Assembly (NCBI GenBank): GCA_020720785.1
Contig: DYOA01000001.1
Location: forward strand, 113,767-167,017
Origin: Leptospira biflexa
Lineage (GTDB): Bacteria > Spirochaetota > Leptospiria > Turneriellales > DYLW01
Direction of reading: 5' to 3'
DNA: 53,251 nt
Part shown: positions 9,152 through 16,868 of the stretch, piece by piece
Numbering within the stretch: position 1 is the first letter of the stretch
How the letters are laid out: each line of letters starts with the position of its first letter
The notes under the pieces: generated by a model
The model's input: the letters and a program-made list of their open reading frames with translations, nothing else
Databases searched by the model: none
What the model was told of the DNA's origin: nothing
Program-made: the position numbers and the translations under genes

Positions 9152-9814
9152 ATGGAAGAAAACCAGACAACGCAGCAACCCCCGGAGCATCCGGAATCCC
9201 AGGCATTCCAGAGAAAAAATATTCTGATCAATAAAAAATTTCAGATTAAAATAATACTCAAGGCATCCATCCCCTTGCTGGTATTCTTTATCTTTGTATT
9301 TATTTCAGGATTTTATGGAATTTATTATCTGCAGAAAGAAATACAATTTGAAAATACCAACGAGATGATTATGACGTTGTCCAAATACTTTGGAAGCGAG
9401 TATACATCCCAGGATTTATTCAGTAACATGAAAAAATACATGGTACTGGTTTTACTTCTGATGTTTTTACTAACGCTTGGGTATATGATTTATATTTTTG
9501 TATACTTTTCCCACCGCATTGCTGGTCCTGTTCTGCGGTTTGAAAAAACAATGGATGAATTATTGCACGGGAATTTAAAACTGCAGATACATCTGAGGGA
9601 AAAAGATGAGTTTAAAGAAACTGCGGATCACTTTAACCGGATGATGGAATCCCTGAAATCCAGAATTAAGCGGATCAATCAATATAATAAGTACACCCGG
9701 GAAACACTGAAGGAAATGATTGATAATTCTTCCCCGGAAAACAGGGAGAAATTTCAGAAACTGGAGGATTTGACAAAGGGAATTGAAGAATCCATCCATG
9801 AATTCAAATTCTGA
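9152..9814 (+). CDS. Two-helix membrane protein with HAMP domain
   Basis: The start is set at the ATG at 9152 because GGAGG lies 5 nt upstream (9142-9146); the ATG at 9140 would begin before that site. The 220-residue product has two membrane helices (about 36-60 and 96-122) flanking a short periplasmic loop. A HAMP linker follows (SHRIAGPVLRFEKTMDELLHGNL through the DEF motif), and the protein ends in a coiled coil. No kinase, cyclase or chemoreceptor output domain follows, so it is a bare sensor/transmitter stub. It is divergent from the EAL gene and overlaps the next methyltransferase gene by 17 nt. Function unknown. Confidence 0.82.
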   Translation: MEENQTTQQPPEHPESQAFQRKNILINKKFQIKIILKASIPLLVFFIFVFISGFYGIYYLQKEIQFENTNEMIMTLSKYFGSEYTSQDLFSNMKKYMVLVLLLMFLLTLGYMIYIFVYFSHRIAGPVLRFEKTMDELLHGNLKLQIHLREKDEFKETADHFNRMMESLKSRIKRINQYNKYTRETLKEMIDNSSPENREKFQKLEDLTKGIEESIHEFKF

Positions 9815-10622
9815 CCCTTACCGGGCTTTTGCGGAGGTTTATGACGCGACCATGCGGGGTGTGCCTTTCTACCAGTGGGCATATTCCATTTATGCGGAAG
9901 CCCAGGAAAGAGGGCTGGATATTTCCGCAAAAGTAGTGGATCTGGGATGCGGTACGGCCACGGTAACCCGGCATCTGGCCACTTATTTTGTGAGAATCAT
10001 TGGGATGGATTTTTCATTACCAATGCTCAGGAAGGCCGCAGAGAAAATAACCGGAGAGTTTACCCATAAAATACGGCTGGCAGCAGGGGATTTCCGGGAG
10101 CTGCCATTTAAATGCGGATACTTTGATCTGGCCATCTCCACGCATGATTCCCTGAATTATATCACCCGAAAAGAAGAATTGAAAAAGCATTTCCGGGAAG
10201 TTCACAGAATATTAAAACCGGGTGGATGGTATATATTTGATATCACCAGTGAGAAAAATGTGGAAAAAAATTTTCATAAAAAAACATTCCGGGAATACTA
10301 TGAGGATACTTTTTTTGTATGGGAAAATCTGTATGATAAAAAGAAGAGAATCATTTTTTCCTATCTCCGGTTTTATAAAATAAAGCCATTTATGCAATCC
10401 AAAATTATTGCCGCATTTATTCCGGATGGGATGAAGAAGAATCTTGTCCGGAAGAATATATTTCAAGAAGAAATCCACGCCCAGAAAGTCTACCGTGAAG
10501 ATGAGGTAATAAGTGCCATGAGTGGATTATTTATTGTGGAAAATAAAATCGCGGATTATGATCCCCATAAGCCGCTGGATAAAGCCAATATCATTGCCTA
10601 TGTGGTGCGGGCGATTGTTTAA
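9798..10622 (+). CDS. Class I SAM-dependent methyltransferase
   Basis: The ATG at 9798 is preferred over the TTG at 9783, giving 274 residues that overlap the HAMP gene by 17 nt. The SAM-binding motif I is VVDLGCGTATVTRHL, followed by a motif-II acid in GMDFS, a DFRELPF segment, and RILKPGGWYIFDI as the post-motif strand. This is the usual class I methyltransferase order. The substrate cannot be read from the sequence; the layout resembles small-molecule methyltransferases. The stop codon shares bases with the stop of the convergent RlmI-like gene (10619-10622). Confidence 0.85.
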   Translation: MNSNSDPYRAFAEVYDATMRGVPFYQWAYSIYAEAQERGLDISAKVVDLGCGTATVTRHLATYFVRIIGMDFSLPMLRKAAEKITGEFTHKIRLAAGDFRELPFKCGYFDLAISTHDSLNYITRKEELKKHFREVHRILKPGGWYIFDITSEKNVEKNFHKKTFREYYEDTFFVWENLYDKKKRIIFSYLRFYKIKPFMQSKIIAAFIPDGMKKNLVRKNIFQEEIHAQKVYREDEVISAMSGLFIVENKIADYDPHKPLDKANIIAYVVRAIV

Positions 10623-11848
10623 TCCACCCGTAAAACCAGACCTTTCAGATATTCTCCTTCCGGATGATAAATGGAAATGGGGTGGTCGTCATTCTGCGAA
10701 AGAATGTGCAGAATCTGGACTTGTTTTCCGGCGTCTTTAGCGGCGGCAAAAATAATCTGCCGGAATAGCCGCATATCCACGGCGGAAGAGCAGGAAAAGG
10801 TAAAGATAATTCCTCCGGATGTGATCTTTTTCATGGCCAGAAGGTTGATATCTTTGTAACCCCGGGATGCGGCGGTGACTTCGCTGGCATGGTGGGCAAA
10901 TTTGGGGGGATCCAGGATGATCAGATCTGCATTTGTTTTGTCTTCCCGGAAAAAGCGGAAGGAATCTTCCTGAATGAATTGGACTTGCATGTCCGGAAGA
11001 TGATTTTCCCGTATATTATATTCTATGTTCCTTTTTGCTGTTTCCAGTGCCACAGAAGAAGCATCCAGAAAGATTACTTCCTTTGCACCTCCGGCCAGTG
11101 CATTGATCCCAAACCCTCCGTTATAGGAAAAAGCATCCACCACCCTTTTCCCGGAAGAATATTTTCTGATTAACAACCGGTTCCGGGTTTGGTCAAAATA
11201 GAATCCTGTTTTTTGCCCTTCCGGAAGATGGATAAAATACCGCAGGCCGTGTTCTTCTATAAACAGGTTTTCTGGCATAACTCCGGATATGAGTTCATTT
11301 TTTTCCGGCAGATTTTCTTTCTTTAAAAATCTCCCGCTCCTTTTCTCAAAAATAAAATCGGCATGCAACAAATCCTGAATCCGTGAAATTATTTTCTGAC
11401 GGATTGTCTCCATCCCCCGGGTCTGGATGATTAATACAACCCCCTTCCCAAATGCGTCCAGAAATAATCCAGGAAGAAAATCCCCTTCGCCATGGATGAG
11501 CCTTCCACCTCCGTGTCCAGACCACTCATCGCTCCGTCGGAGGATGGATTTTTCTATCCTCTCCATAATAATCCAAATGATATGCTGGATGATTTCTTCC
11601 GGGTTGGAGGAGGGCAGTTCCTTCATCCCGTAATCCAGCAGCCTTATGGGTATGTCAGAAGTGGGATGGTAATAACCCATGGCCAGAATTTTATTCTCTG
11701 AGGAGTATACCACACAGGCCGGAAAGGGATTGGCATCCTCTGTACTTTCCACAAGCTCCACCCGGAGGATGGCACCGGAAAAAATCCATGGATGTCCCGC
11801 AAGGACGGGTTTTTCTTTTCCTGGTTTCAAGTAAATTTTATACAACAT
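10619..11848 (-). CDS. RlmI-like class I rRNA (cytosine) methyltransferase
   Basis: A 409-residue cytosolic enzyme with an N-terminal PUA-like RNA-binding domain (KPGKEKPVLAGHPWIFSGAI) and a C-terminal Rossmann methyltransferase. Characteristic stretches are EEHGLRYFIHLPEGQKTGFYFDQ, the SAM loop SYNGGFGINALAGGA, the catalytic-region LDPPKFAHH, and FSCSSAVD, whose Cys fits the nucleophile position of m5C methyltransferases. The family modifies a cytosine in 23S rRNA (RlmI/YccW in E. coli); target identity here is inferred from family. The start lies 11 nt inside the end of the upstream membrane-protein gene, so the two are coupled. Confidence 0.88.
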   Translation of the reverse strand: MLYKIYLKPGKEKPVLAGHPWIFSGAILRVELVESTEDANPFPACVVYSSENKILAMGYYHPTSDIPIRLLDYGMKELPSSNPEEIIQHIIWIIMERIEKSILRRSDEWSGHGGGRLIHGEGDFLPGLFLDAFGKGVVLIIQTRGMETIRQKIISRIQDLLHADFIFEKRSGRFLKKENLPEKNELISGVMPENLFIEEHGLRYFIHLPEGQKTGFYFDQTRNRLLIRKYSSGKRVVDAFSYNGGFGINALAGGAKEVIFLDASSVALETAKRNIEYNIRENHLPDMQVQFIQEDSFRFFREDKTNADLIILDPPKFAHHASEVTAASRGYKDINLLAMKKITSGGIIFTFSCSSAVDMRLFRQIIFAAAKDAGKQVQILHILSQNDDHPISIYHPEGEYLKGLVLRVD

Positions 11849-12716
11849 TATTCGGCGTCCTTATGCGGTTTTTATTATCAAAGCGGAGAGAAAAAAGGGA
11901 AACCATAATCCACGTCACAATCACCCCCAGATAAATGAGGATTGCGTAACGCCGCATTCGGATTCCGGTGAGATAAACATCCGGCGTGAGCCGAACAAAA
12001 ACCGGATTCATTTTCACCAATGCCGGCGGAGCGGAATATTTTTTCCGGAAGGCGTCATTATAGGCATCCAGGTCTTCTGGGTTTGTGTTGTTTTTATTCC
12101 GTCGAATGGCAAATTTCCAGTGAGGCCGGATTTTTTGATGGCAGGATTCGCTACTGCAGGTAGCAAAAACCCAAACCGGTTCCTCCGAATTCTCCATGGC
12201 ATCCGATAGGGGGATAAGATAAACGGGGACAATCACTTTCCCGGAGCTGGAACCTCCCTTTCTGTAATAGGAATAGGAATGGGAAATCAGATTTTCTGTC
12301 CGGATGCGGAAGTTTTCCAATTCAAAAACATTGACCTGCGGGTTTTTTACGATTGCCGATGGGTTGATGCCGGGAAGGATCTTTTCCTTTCTTATATGAT
12401 AATAATCACTCAGGAACATTCCGGAAAACATGACGGGCACCACCACCAAGGCGGTTAAGGGGGAGATTTTGGTAAACTTGTAGATAAAATATCCCACACC
12501 GAAGAAGGCCGCCACTCCGGAGATGAAATAGGCTGCCCCTCTGTGTGGGGTAAAGTAAAATACAAAAAAAGTGATAAAAGTAAAAATGGTAATTCCCGCT
12601 ATTCCTACGCCCAGAGGTTTCATGACAGAAAGCGTTTTTTGGATCATGTTCCGCGTTGCGTTATACCCCCGCCTTGTCAAACCGGATTTGGTAATTTCTT
12701 CCGGCGGGACTTGCAT
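11838..12716 (-). CDS. Unknown membrane protein, four predicted helices
   Basis: I do not recognise a family. The longest frame starts at 12968, but its first 84 codons run antisense to the divergent methyltransferase gene. The ATG at 12716 (MQVPPEE) leaves a normal divergent gap and gives 292 residues. Three adjacent membrane helices follow a short cytoplasmic lead (GVGIAGITIFTFITFFVFYF, then AAYFISGVAAFFGVGYFIY, then LTALVVVPVMFSGMFLSDYY). A soluble domain of about 130 residues contains a Cys pair (CSSESC), and a final helix (AILIYLGVIVTWIMVSLFSL) ends near the C-terminus. The architecture resembles proteins with a large loop outside the membrane. It overlaps the RlmI-like gene by 11 nt. 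Confidence 0.6.
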   Translation of the reverse strand: MQVPPEEITKSGLTRRGYNATRNMIQKTLSVMKPLGVGIAGITIFTFITFFVFYFTPHRGAAYFISGVAAFFGVGYFIYKFTKISPLTALVVVPVMFSGMFLSDYYHIRKEKILPGINPSAIVKNPQVNVFELENFRIRTENLISHSYSYYRKGGSSSGKVIVPVYLIPLSDAMENSEEPVWVFATCSSESCHQKIRPHWKFAIRRNKNNTNPEDLDAYNDAFRKKYSAPPALVKMNPVFVRLTPDVYLTGIRMRRYAILIYLGVIVTWIMVSLFSLRFDNKNRIRTPNNVV

Positions 12717-12778
12717 TGCAGGAATTTTCTTGACGCCGGGAAATTCCTTTCTGACTATCCGGTAATGGAGATTTTGAA

Positions 12779-13408
12779 ATGAAAAAAAATCCTTTTGATC
12801 TTCATTCGGAAGAATATGAAGAATGGTTTTCCAAAAACCGTACAGTCTTTCTGTCCGAACTCTCCGCATTGCAGAGGGTAATCCCCATGGACAAAAAAGG
12901 TATGGAGATTGGGGTGGGAACCGGAGTTTTCGCGGAAAAACTGGGCATTTCCCATGGTTTGGAACCATCGGATAAAATGGCGGATTTTGCCCGGAAAAGA
13001 GGAATAGCGGTGAAGATCGGTTTTGCGGAAAACCTCCCTTATCAGGATGCGGAATTTGATTTTGTCCTTTTTAATAATTCCCTGTGTTTTGTGAAAAATC
13101 CGGAAAAATCCATAAAGGAAGCCAGCCGGATTCTCCGACCCGGAGGGAAGATTATTATTGGCATTCTGGATAAGGATTCCTATATGGGAAAAAGGCTACA
13201 AACAAAGAAAAAAGAAAATAAATTTTATCAAAATGCCTCTTTCTTTTCCAGTGCTGATGTGCTCTCCCTTCTGGAGCGGTTTTCTTTTAGAACAGAAAAA
13301 ATCTACCAGACATTGTTTCCGGACGCAGGGGAGATGGTGGAAATACCACAGGAAGGACATGGGCAGGGGGGCTTTGTGGTGATAACTGGAAGCAAGTCAA
13401 AGAACTAA
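12779..13408 (+). CDS. Class I SAM-dependent methyltransferase (UbiE/type 11-like)
   Basis: A 209-residue methyltransferase with motif I MEIGVGTGVFAEKL, a GLEPSDKM acidic strand end, the AENLPYQDAEFDFVLFNNSLCF segment typical of Methyltransf_11 proteins, and ASRILRPGGKIIIGIL. ATGGAG at 12765-12770 is a good Shine-Dalgarno sequence for the ATG at 12779. The substrate is unknown. The gene is divergent from the unknown membrane protein, and its stop overlaps the stop of the convergent polyferredoxin gene (13405-13408). Confidence 0.87.
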   Translation: MKKNPFDLHSEEYEEWFSKNRTVFLSELSALQRVIPMDKKGMEIGVGTGVFAEKLGISHGLEPSDKMADFARKRGIAVKIGFAENLPYQDAEFDFVLFNNSLCFVKNPEKSIKEASRILRPGGKIIIGILDKDSYMGKRLQTKKKENKFYQNASFFSSADVLSLLERFSFRTEKIYQTLFPDAGEMVEIPQEGHGQGGFVVITGSKSKN

Positions 13409-14748
13409 ATCCGGGCCACCGCAAGAAAAATTGTGTGTAATGTCACTATAATTCCAAGGAATAGATTTCTGGCACTGTTCGGGGATAATCCAGGAAAACG
13501 GTATTCCAGAGCATCGTGTGGACAGGCTCCAATGCAATCCCCGCATAAGGTGCAGGAAATATTTGGTTTGCGTTGGAGAATATCCTCCCGGTTCAGGGCT
13601 CCATATTTGCAGGCCATGGTGCACACCTGGCAATCTGTGCACTGGTTATTGATACGGATTCGGAAGGGATTGATTTTTCCTGCGACGCTGGTGATCCAGC
13701 CCACCGGGCAAACCGATGTGCAGTGAAACATATAGCCGGTTTTTCCGGAGATAAAAACCATTGCCAGAATGCTTAATCCGGCAAAACCGATGGCTAATGT
13801 TCCGGCAATGGCAACGGAAAACCCGCCCATGTTCAGAGCCACAGCGATGGCCACCGTCAGGATCAGAACAAATAGGCGTAGATTTTGTCTTATATTAATG
13901 GGAAGTGGCCGGGGTCTTTTCTTCCTGTCAGCGAACACATTGTCCAGTGCCCCAATGTAACAGAGATGACTGCACCATGCCGGTCCGGAAAGAAGGATGG
14001 TCACAAGTAGCAGGATGGTCATAAAAAATCCCCCGCCTCTGTAAAAGGGTCCTCCCACAATCAGGGCAGGTATGGGCAGATGAATCTCTCCGGTCTGGAG
14101 GAACTTTTCTGTGATGCTCAGCCCCAAAGCAAACTGCAGAAAAAATACAATGGAAAAGAGCATCCAGATTCCTCTCCGGGTTTTTGCCGTTTGGGCGGGG
14201 TCAGCCAGTCGCTGTATGATAAAACCAGCATAGAATACCATCATCAGAATCTGAAATGGCCATAAACCAGGAAAAAATCTTTCCGCAAGCAATAAACTCA
14301 TCCCGGATTTCCAGTGAATCACCAGGAGGAGGATTCCTGTGGATAGAGAAGTCCAAAAAGGAAGCATTCGTGCGGGTTTGGGCATGGTCTGCCACCATTT
14401 CACTAATTTCTGGATAGAAAAAGCAGTGATTGCAATAACGGATAACAGAATAAGAAAAAGACGAACCCAGGGCAAACCCAGCAGAATCCTCTCATCCAGC
14501 AATTGAAATGTGGTTACCATCCAGATTGCCAGTGCGGTCAACTCTCCCAGAATTACCCAGAGCAGACTCCATTTCCCCAAGGACAAAATAAAAAAAGGCA
14601 AAGCCAGACTAGAAAGAAATAGGCCGTAGTTTCCCATTCGCAGGAAATGAAGGGAGAGAAGAAAAAGGGGGATAAACGCAGTAATAAATATCCGGCCAGT
14701 ATTCCCACTTTGGGCAATATGTAAGTGTACAGGTACAATATTTTTCAT
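13405..14748 (-). CDS. NapH/NosR-type membrane polyferredoxin
   Basis: A 447-residue integral membrane protein with many hydrophobic helices in its first two thirds. It has the cysteine layout of the NapH/NosR/CcoG-like group: CSHLC and CTSVCP on loops, then a C-terminal tandem of [4Fe-4S] motifs, CTDCQVCTMAC and CTLCGDCIGACP. A last helix ends the protein. Family members pass electrons from quinol or flavin carriers to periplasmic or membrane reductases, or reduce metal centres. It is divergent from the ferredoxin-fusion/norB genes and shares the palindrome at 14763-14798, so I infer that it serves NO reduction or repair of NO-damaged metal centres. The full NosR flavin domain is absent, so this is not NosR itself. 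Confidence 0.82.
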   Translation of the reverse strand: MKNIVPVHLHIAQSGNTGRIFITAFIPLFLLSLHFLRMGNYGLFLSSLALPFFILSLGKWSLLWVILGELTALAIWMVTTFQLLDERILLGLPWVRLFLILLSVIAITAFSIQKLVKWWQTMPKPARMLPFWTSLSTGILLLVIHWKSGMSLLLAERFFPGLWPFQILMMVFYAGFIIQRLADPAQTAKTRRGIWMLFSIVFFLQFALGLSITEKFLQTGEIHLPIPALIVGGPFYRGGGFFMTILLLVTILLSGPAWCSHLCYIGALDNVFADRKKRPRPLPINIRQNLRLFVLILTVAIAVALNMGGFSVAIAGTLAIGFAGLSILAMVFISGKTGYMFHCTSVCPVGWITSVAGKINPFRIRINNQCTDCQVCTMACKYGALNREDILQRKPNISCTLCGDCIGACPHDALEYRFPGLSPNSARNLFLGIIVTLHTIFLAVARI

Positions 14749-14762
14749 GAAAATTATTTCGC

Positions 14763-14798
14763 TCGTTATTATACTACCAATAGGTAGTATAATAACGA
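14763..14798. promoter_or_regulatory. Perfect palindromic operator with a -10 box in each arm
   Basis: Two 16-bp arms (14763-14778 and 14783-14798) are perfect inverted repeats around the 4-nt spacer AATA; the core is TACTACC-N4-GGTAGTA. Each arm contains TATAAT, on the plus strand at 14788-14793 and on the minus strand at 14773-14768, so one bound regulator could cover both divergent promoters. The likely ligand-responsive protein is the Rrf2-family regulator encoded at 19193. That assignment is inference from synteny; the repeat itself is seen directly. Confidence 0.85.
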
Positions 14799-14892
14799 AA
14801 ATAATATACTTTTTTTGGGGAAATCCGGCAAGTTTTTTGTGATAAAGTGGCCATACGGTTTTGGCTTGTGTAAGTTATTTGCGGAGTTAATT

Positions 14893-16800
14893 ATGGAAAT
14901 ATTCAATGTGAATGAAGAGTGTATATCCTGCCATGCCTGTGTGGAAGTGGCGGGAAATAACTTTGAAATGGGATCCAATAATCTTGCGTATGTCAAAAGG
15001 CAACCGCAAAATGAAATGGAATTAAAGCAAACCAAAAATGCCTTGGAAGTATGCCCGGTAAATGCAATTATATCGGAGGAGGTTAACGAAAATACAGGGG
15101 ATAAAAAACCCATTCTGGGAACGGATAACGTGAAGGAAACGCTGGATAGATATCCGCATCTGAAGGATGTTCTGGTTTCCTATTCTGCCCGGTTTAAACG
15201 ACTGTTGAATCCGGGGGTCTACAATACCCTGGCCCGCTTTGCCACGTTCAGCGATGCCTCCCGGGTATCCGGAGAATCTGTGTGTGAAATTCTGCACGTG
15301 CTGAATAATGCCTTGGGAACCATGCAGGAGCTTTATAAAATGGCACCGGACTGCATCAAAGGGGGGGAAGCCTTTGATCTTCTATCCTTTTCCAGTGAAA
15401 TTAATTGGCAGGAAAACCCGGAGCGGTATATTTACAATTCCGCTTCCGTACCGGAAATCATAGAAATGGTAAATAAACTGGCACCGGGAAAAAACCTGGT
15501 TGTGATTGCCACGGAAGAGCCGGTTTCACTCGTGAAAGCCGCCCATGGTCTGGGATACCAGTTGAATGTAATCCGGGACAGGGAATACCGAATCAGCATT
15601 TTCAATCCACCTCTGGAGGAAGATGATGATTGGCGGGAAAGAAAAGAGGATTTTGACATTCTGGATGTGCGTACCATGCAGACAGATCCGTTCGATATTA
15701 TAATCCAGACCGCGTATGCAACCCCGGAAGGCGATGGATTTTGTCTGATCCAGAGGTTTATGCCTTTTCCCATCGTCAATATGCTCACGGAGATGGGTTT
15801 TGAGTATGAAGTGGAGCCGTATTCTTCCCATGAATTTCGGGTCTATTTTTATAAAACTCCGGTTATTGCAGGTGACAATAATGCCTCGCAGGATAAAACA
15901 GAGGTTGTGATCCAGTCCGCAACCCCGGTTGCCTATCCGGTGATTATGCGGCTTCTCCAGTCAGAAAACCTCCGCAGCCGGCTGAAGATAAAAGAATTGA
16001 AAGTATGGGAGGAGACAGAAAAGCACTTGGCTTGGATTACCAGTGGCCGGGCGGATATCAGTTTTTCCGCTATAATAACGGCCATAAAATTACGAAATTC
16101 AGACATTAAAATTCCAGCCTTTTTTGTATGGGATAATTTTGTTCTTCTCTCACGCAGAAAAATTTCCAGTCTCGCGGATGTTAAGGGGACTCCCATTTAT
16201 ACTCCTCTCTTTGAAGAAGCACCACCCACAAAAATAACAAAATATCTTTTACGGGCAAAGGGATTTAATCCGGATGATTATGAATTTCATTATGGGGCAC
16301 CCTTTGGCCGTCCGGAGGAAATATACGCCGCCTTTGTTCAGGGGGATGCGGAAACGGTGATTCTGCGGGAGCCGGAGGCCAGCTATGCCATTAAAATCAT
16401 GGCGGATAGAGGTCAGGATATTTCCGTTATCGCGTTTGCGGATATATGGAATGAGGTGAATCCCGGATTTGGAAGCTTTCCCAACGCCGGCCTGGTGGTT
16501 AAAGGGGAATTTGCCCAAAAAAATCCAGAGTTGCTCCAGATTTTTCTGGAAGAGCTGAAGGATGCTATAGAGTGGGTGAATAATAATCGAACGGAATCTG
16601 CCCGGATGTCCTTTGATCTGATGCGGCAGCCGGAGGACAGGATTGAATTATTTTTAAACCGGGTCCGGTTTCAGTACATGGACGGGGACCCCTTGATTGA
16701 AAAAACAAGAAATTACTTTGGGGTATTGAAAAAAGAAGGAATCATTGATGCAGAGCTGGACGAATCATTTTATGATATTTTCCGGTTGGAAAATCCATGA
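14893..16800 (+). CDS. Ferredoxin - DUF1858 - DUF2249 - substrate-binding-like fusion protein
   Basis: The ATG at 14893 is preferred (GGAG at 14883-14886), giving 635 residues and no signal peptide. The N-terminus is a single-cluster ferredoxin: C10, C13, C16 and C54 in CPVNAI. Residues about 80-140 match DUF1858 (LDRYPHLKDVLVSYSARF ... RFATFSDASRVSG). Residues about 160-237 look like a weak DUF2249-type unit, and 254-321 a clear one (FDILDVRTMQTDPFDIIIQ ... GFEYEVEPY). Residues about 336-635 resemble the NMT1/SsuA type of periplasmic-binding fold, but in a cytoplasmic protein. DUF1858 and DUF2249 are often found near NO and anaerobic respiratory genes. The gene lies 68 nt before norB and downstream of the shared operator. 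I infer an NO/redox-responsive role, perhaps in sensing or in handling iron-sulfur or heme ligands; the activity is unknown. Confidence 0.75.
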   Translation: MEIFNVNEECISCHACVEVAGNNFEMGSNNLAYVKRQPQNEMELKQTKNALEVCPVNAIISEEVNENTGDKKPILGTDNVKETLDRYPHLKDVLVSYSARFKRLLNPGVYNTLARFATFSDASRVSGESVCEILHVLNNALGTMQELYKMAPDCIKGGEAFDLLSFSSEINWQENPERYIYNSASVPEIIEMVNKLAPGKNLVVIATEEPVSLVKAAHGLGYQLNVIRDREYRISIFNPPLEEDDDWRERKEDFDILDVRTMQTDPFDIIIQTAYATPEGDGFCLIQRFMPFPIVNMLTEMGFEYEVEPYSSHEFRVYFYKTPVIAGDNNASQDKTEVVIQSATPVAYPVIMRLLQSENLRSRLKIKELKVWEETEKHLAWITSGRADISFSAIITAIKLRNSDIKIPAFFVWDNFVLLSRRKISSLADVKGTPIYTPLFEEAPPTKITKYLLRAKGFNPDDYEFHYGAPFGRPEEIYAAFVQGDAETVILREPEASYAIKIMADRGQDISVIAFADIWNEVNPGFGSFPNAGLVVKGEFAQKNPELLQIFLEELKDAIEWVNNNRTESARMSFDLMRQPEDRIELFLNRVRFQYMDGDPLIEKTRNYFGVLKKEGIIDAELDESFYDIFRLENP

Positions 16801-16815
16801 TGAAAATTTTTTAGC

Positions 16816-16844
16816 TTGCAAGTACCACCCAAAGGTAGTATATG
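16816..16844 (+). promoter_or_regulatory. norB promoter with embedded operator
   Basis: TTGCAA (16816-16821) and TATATG (16839-16844) are separated by 17 nt. The spacer and the start of the -10 box hold TACCACC-N4-GGTAGTA (16823-16840). This matches the large palindrome at 14763-14798 in core sequence and spacer length, with one mismatch. norB therefore probably has its own promoter controlled by the same regulator, in addition to read-through from the gene upstream. Confidence 0.65.
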
Positions 16845-16868
16845 GACAAAACAAAAAAAGGAGGAAAG

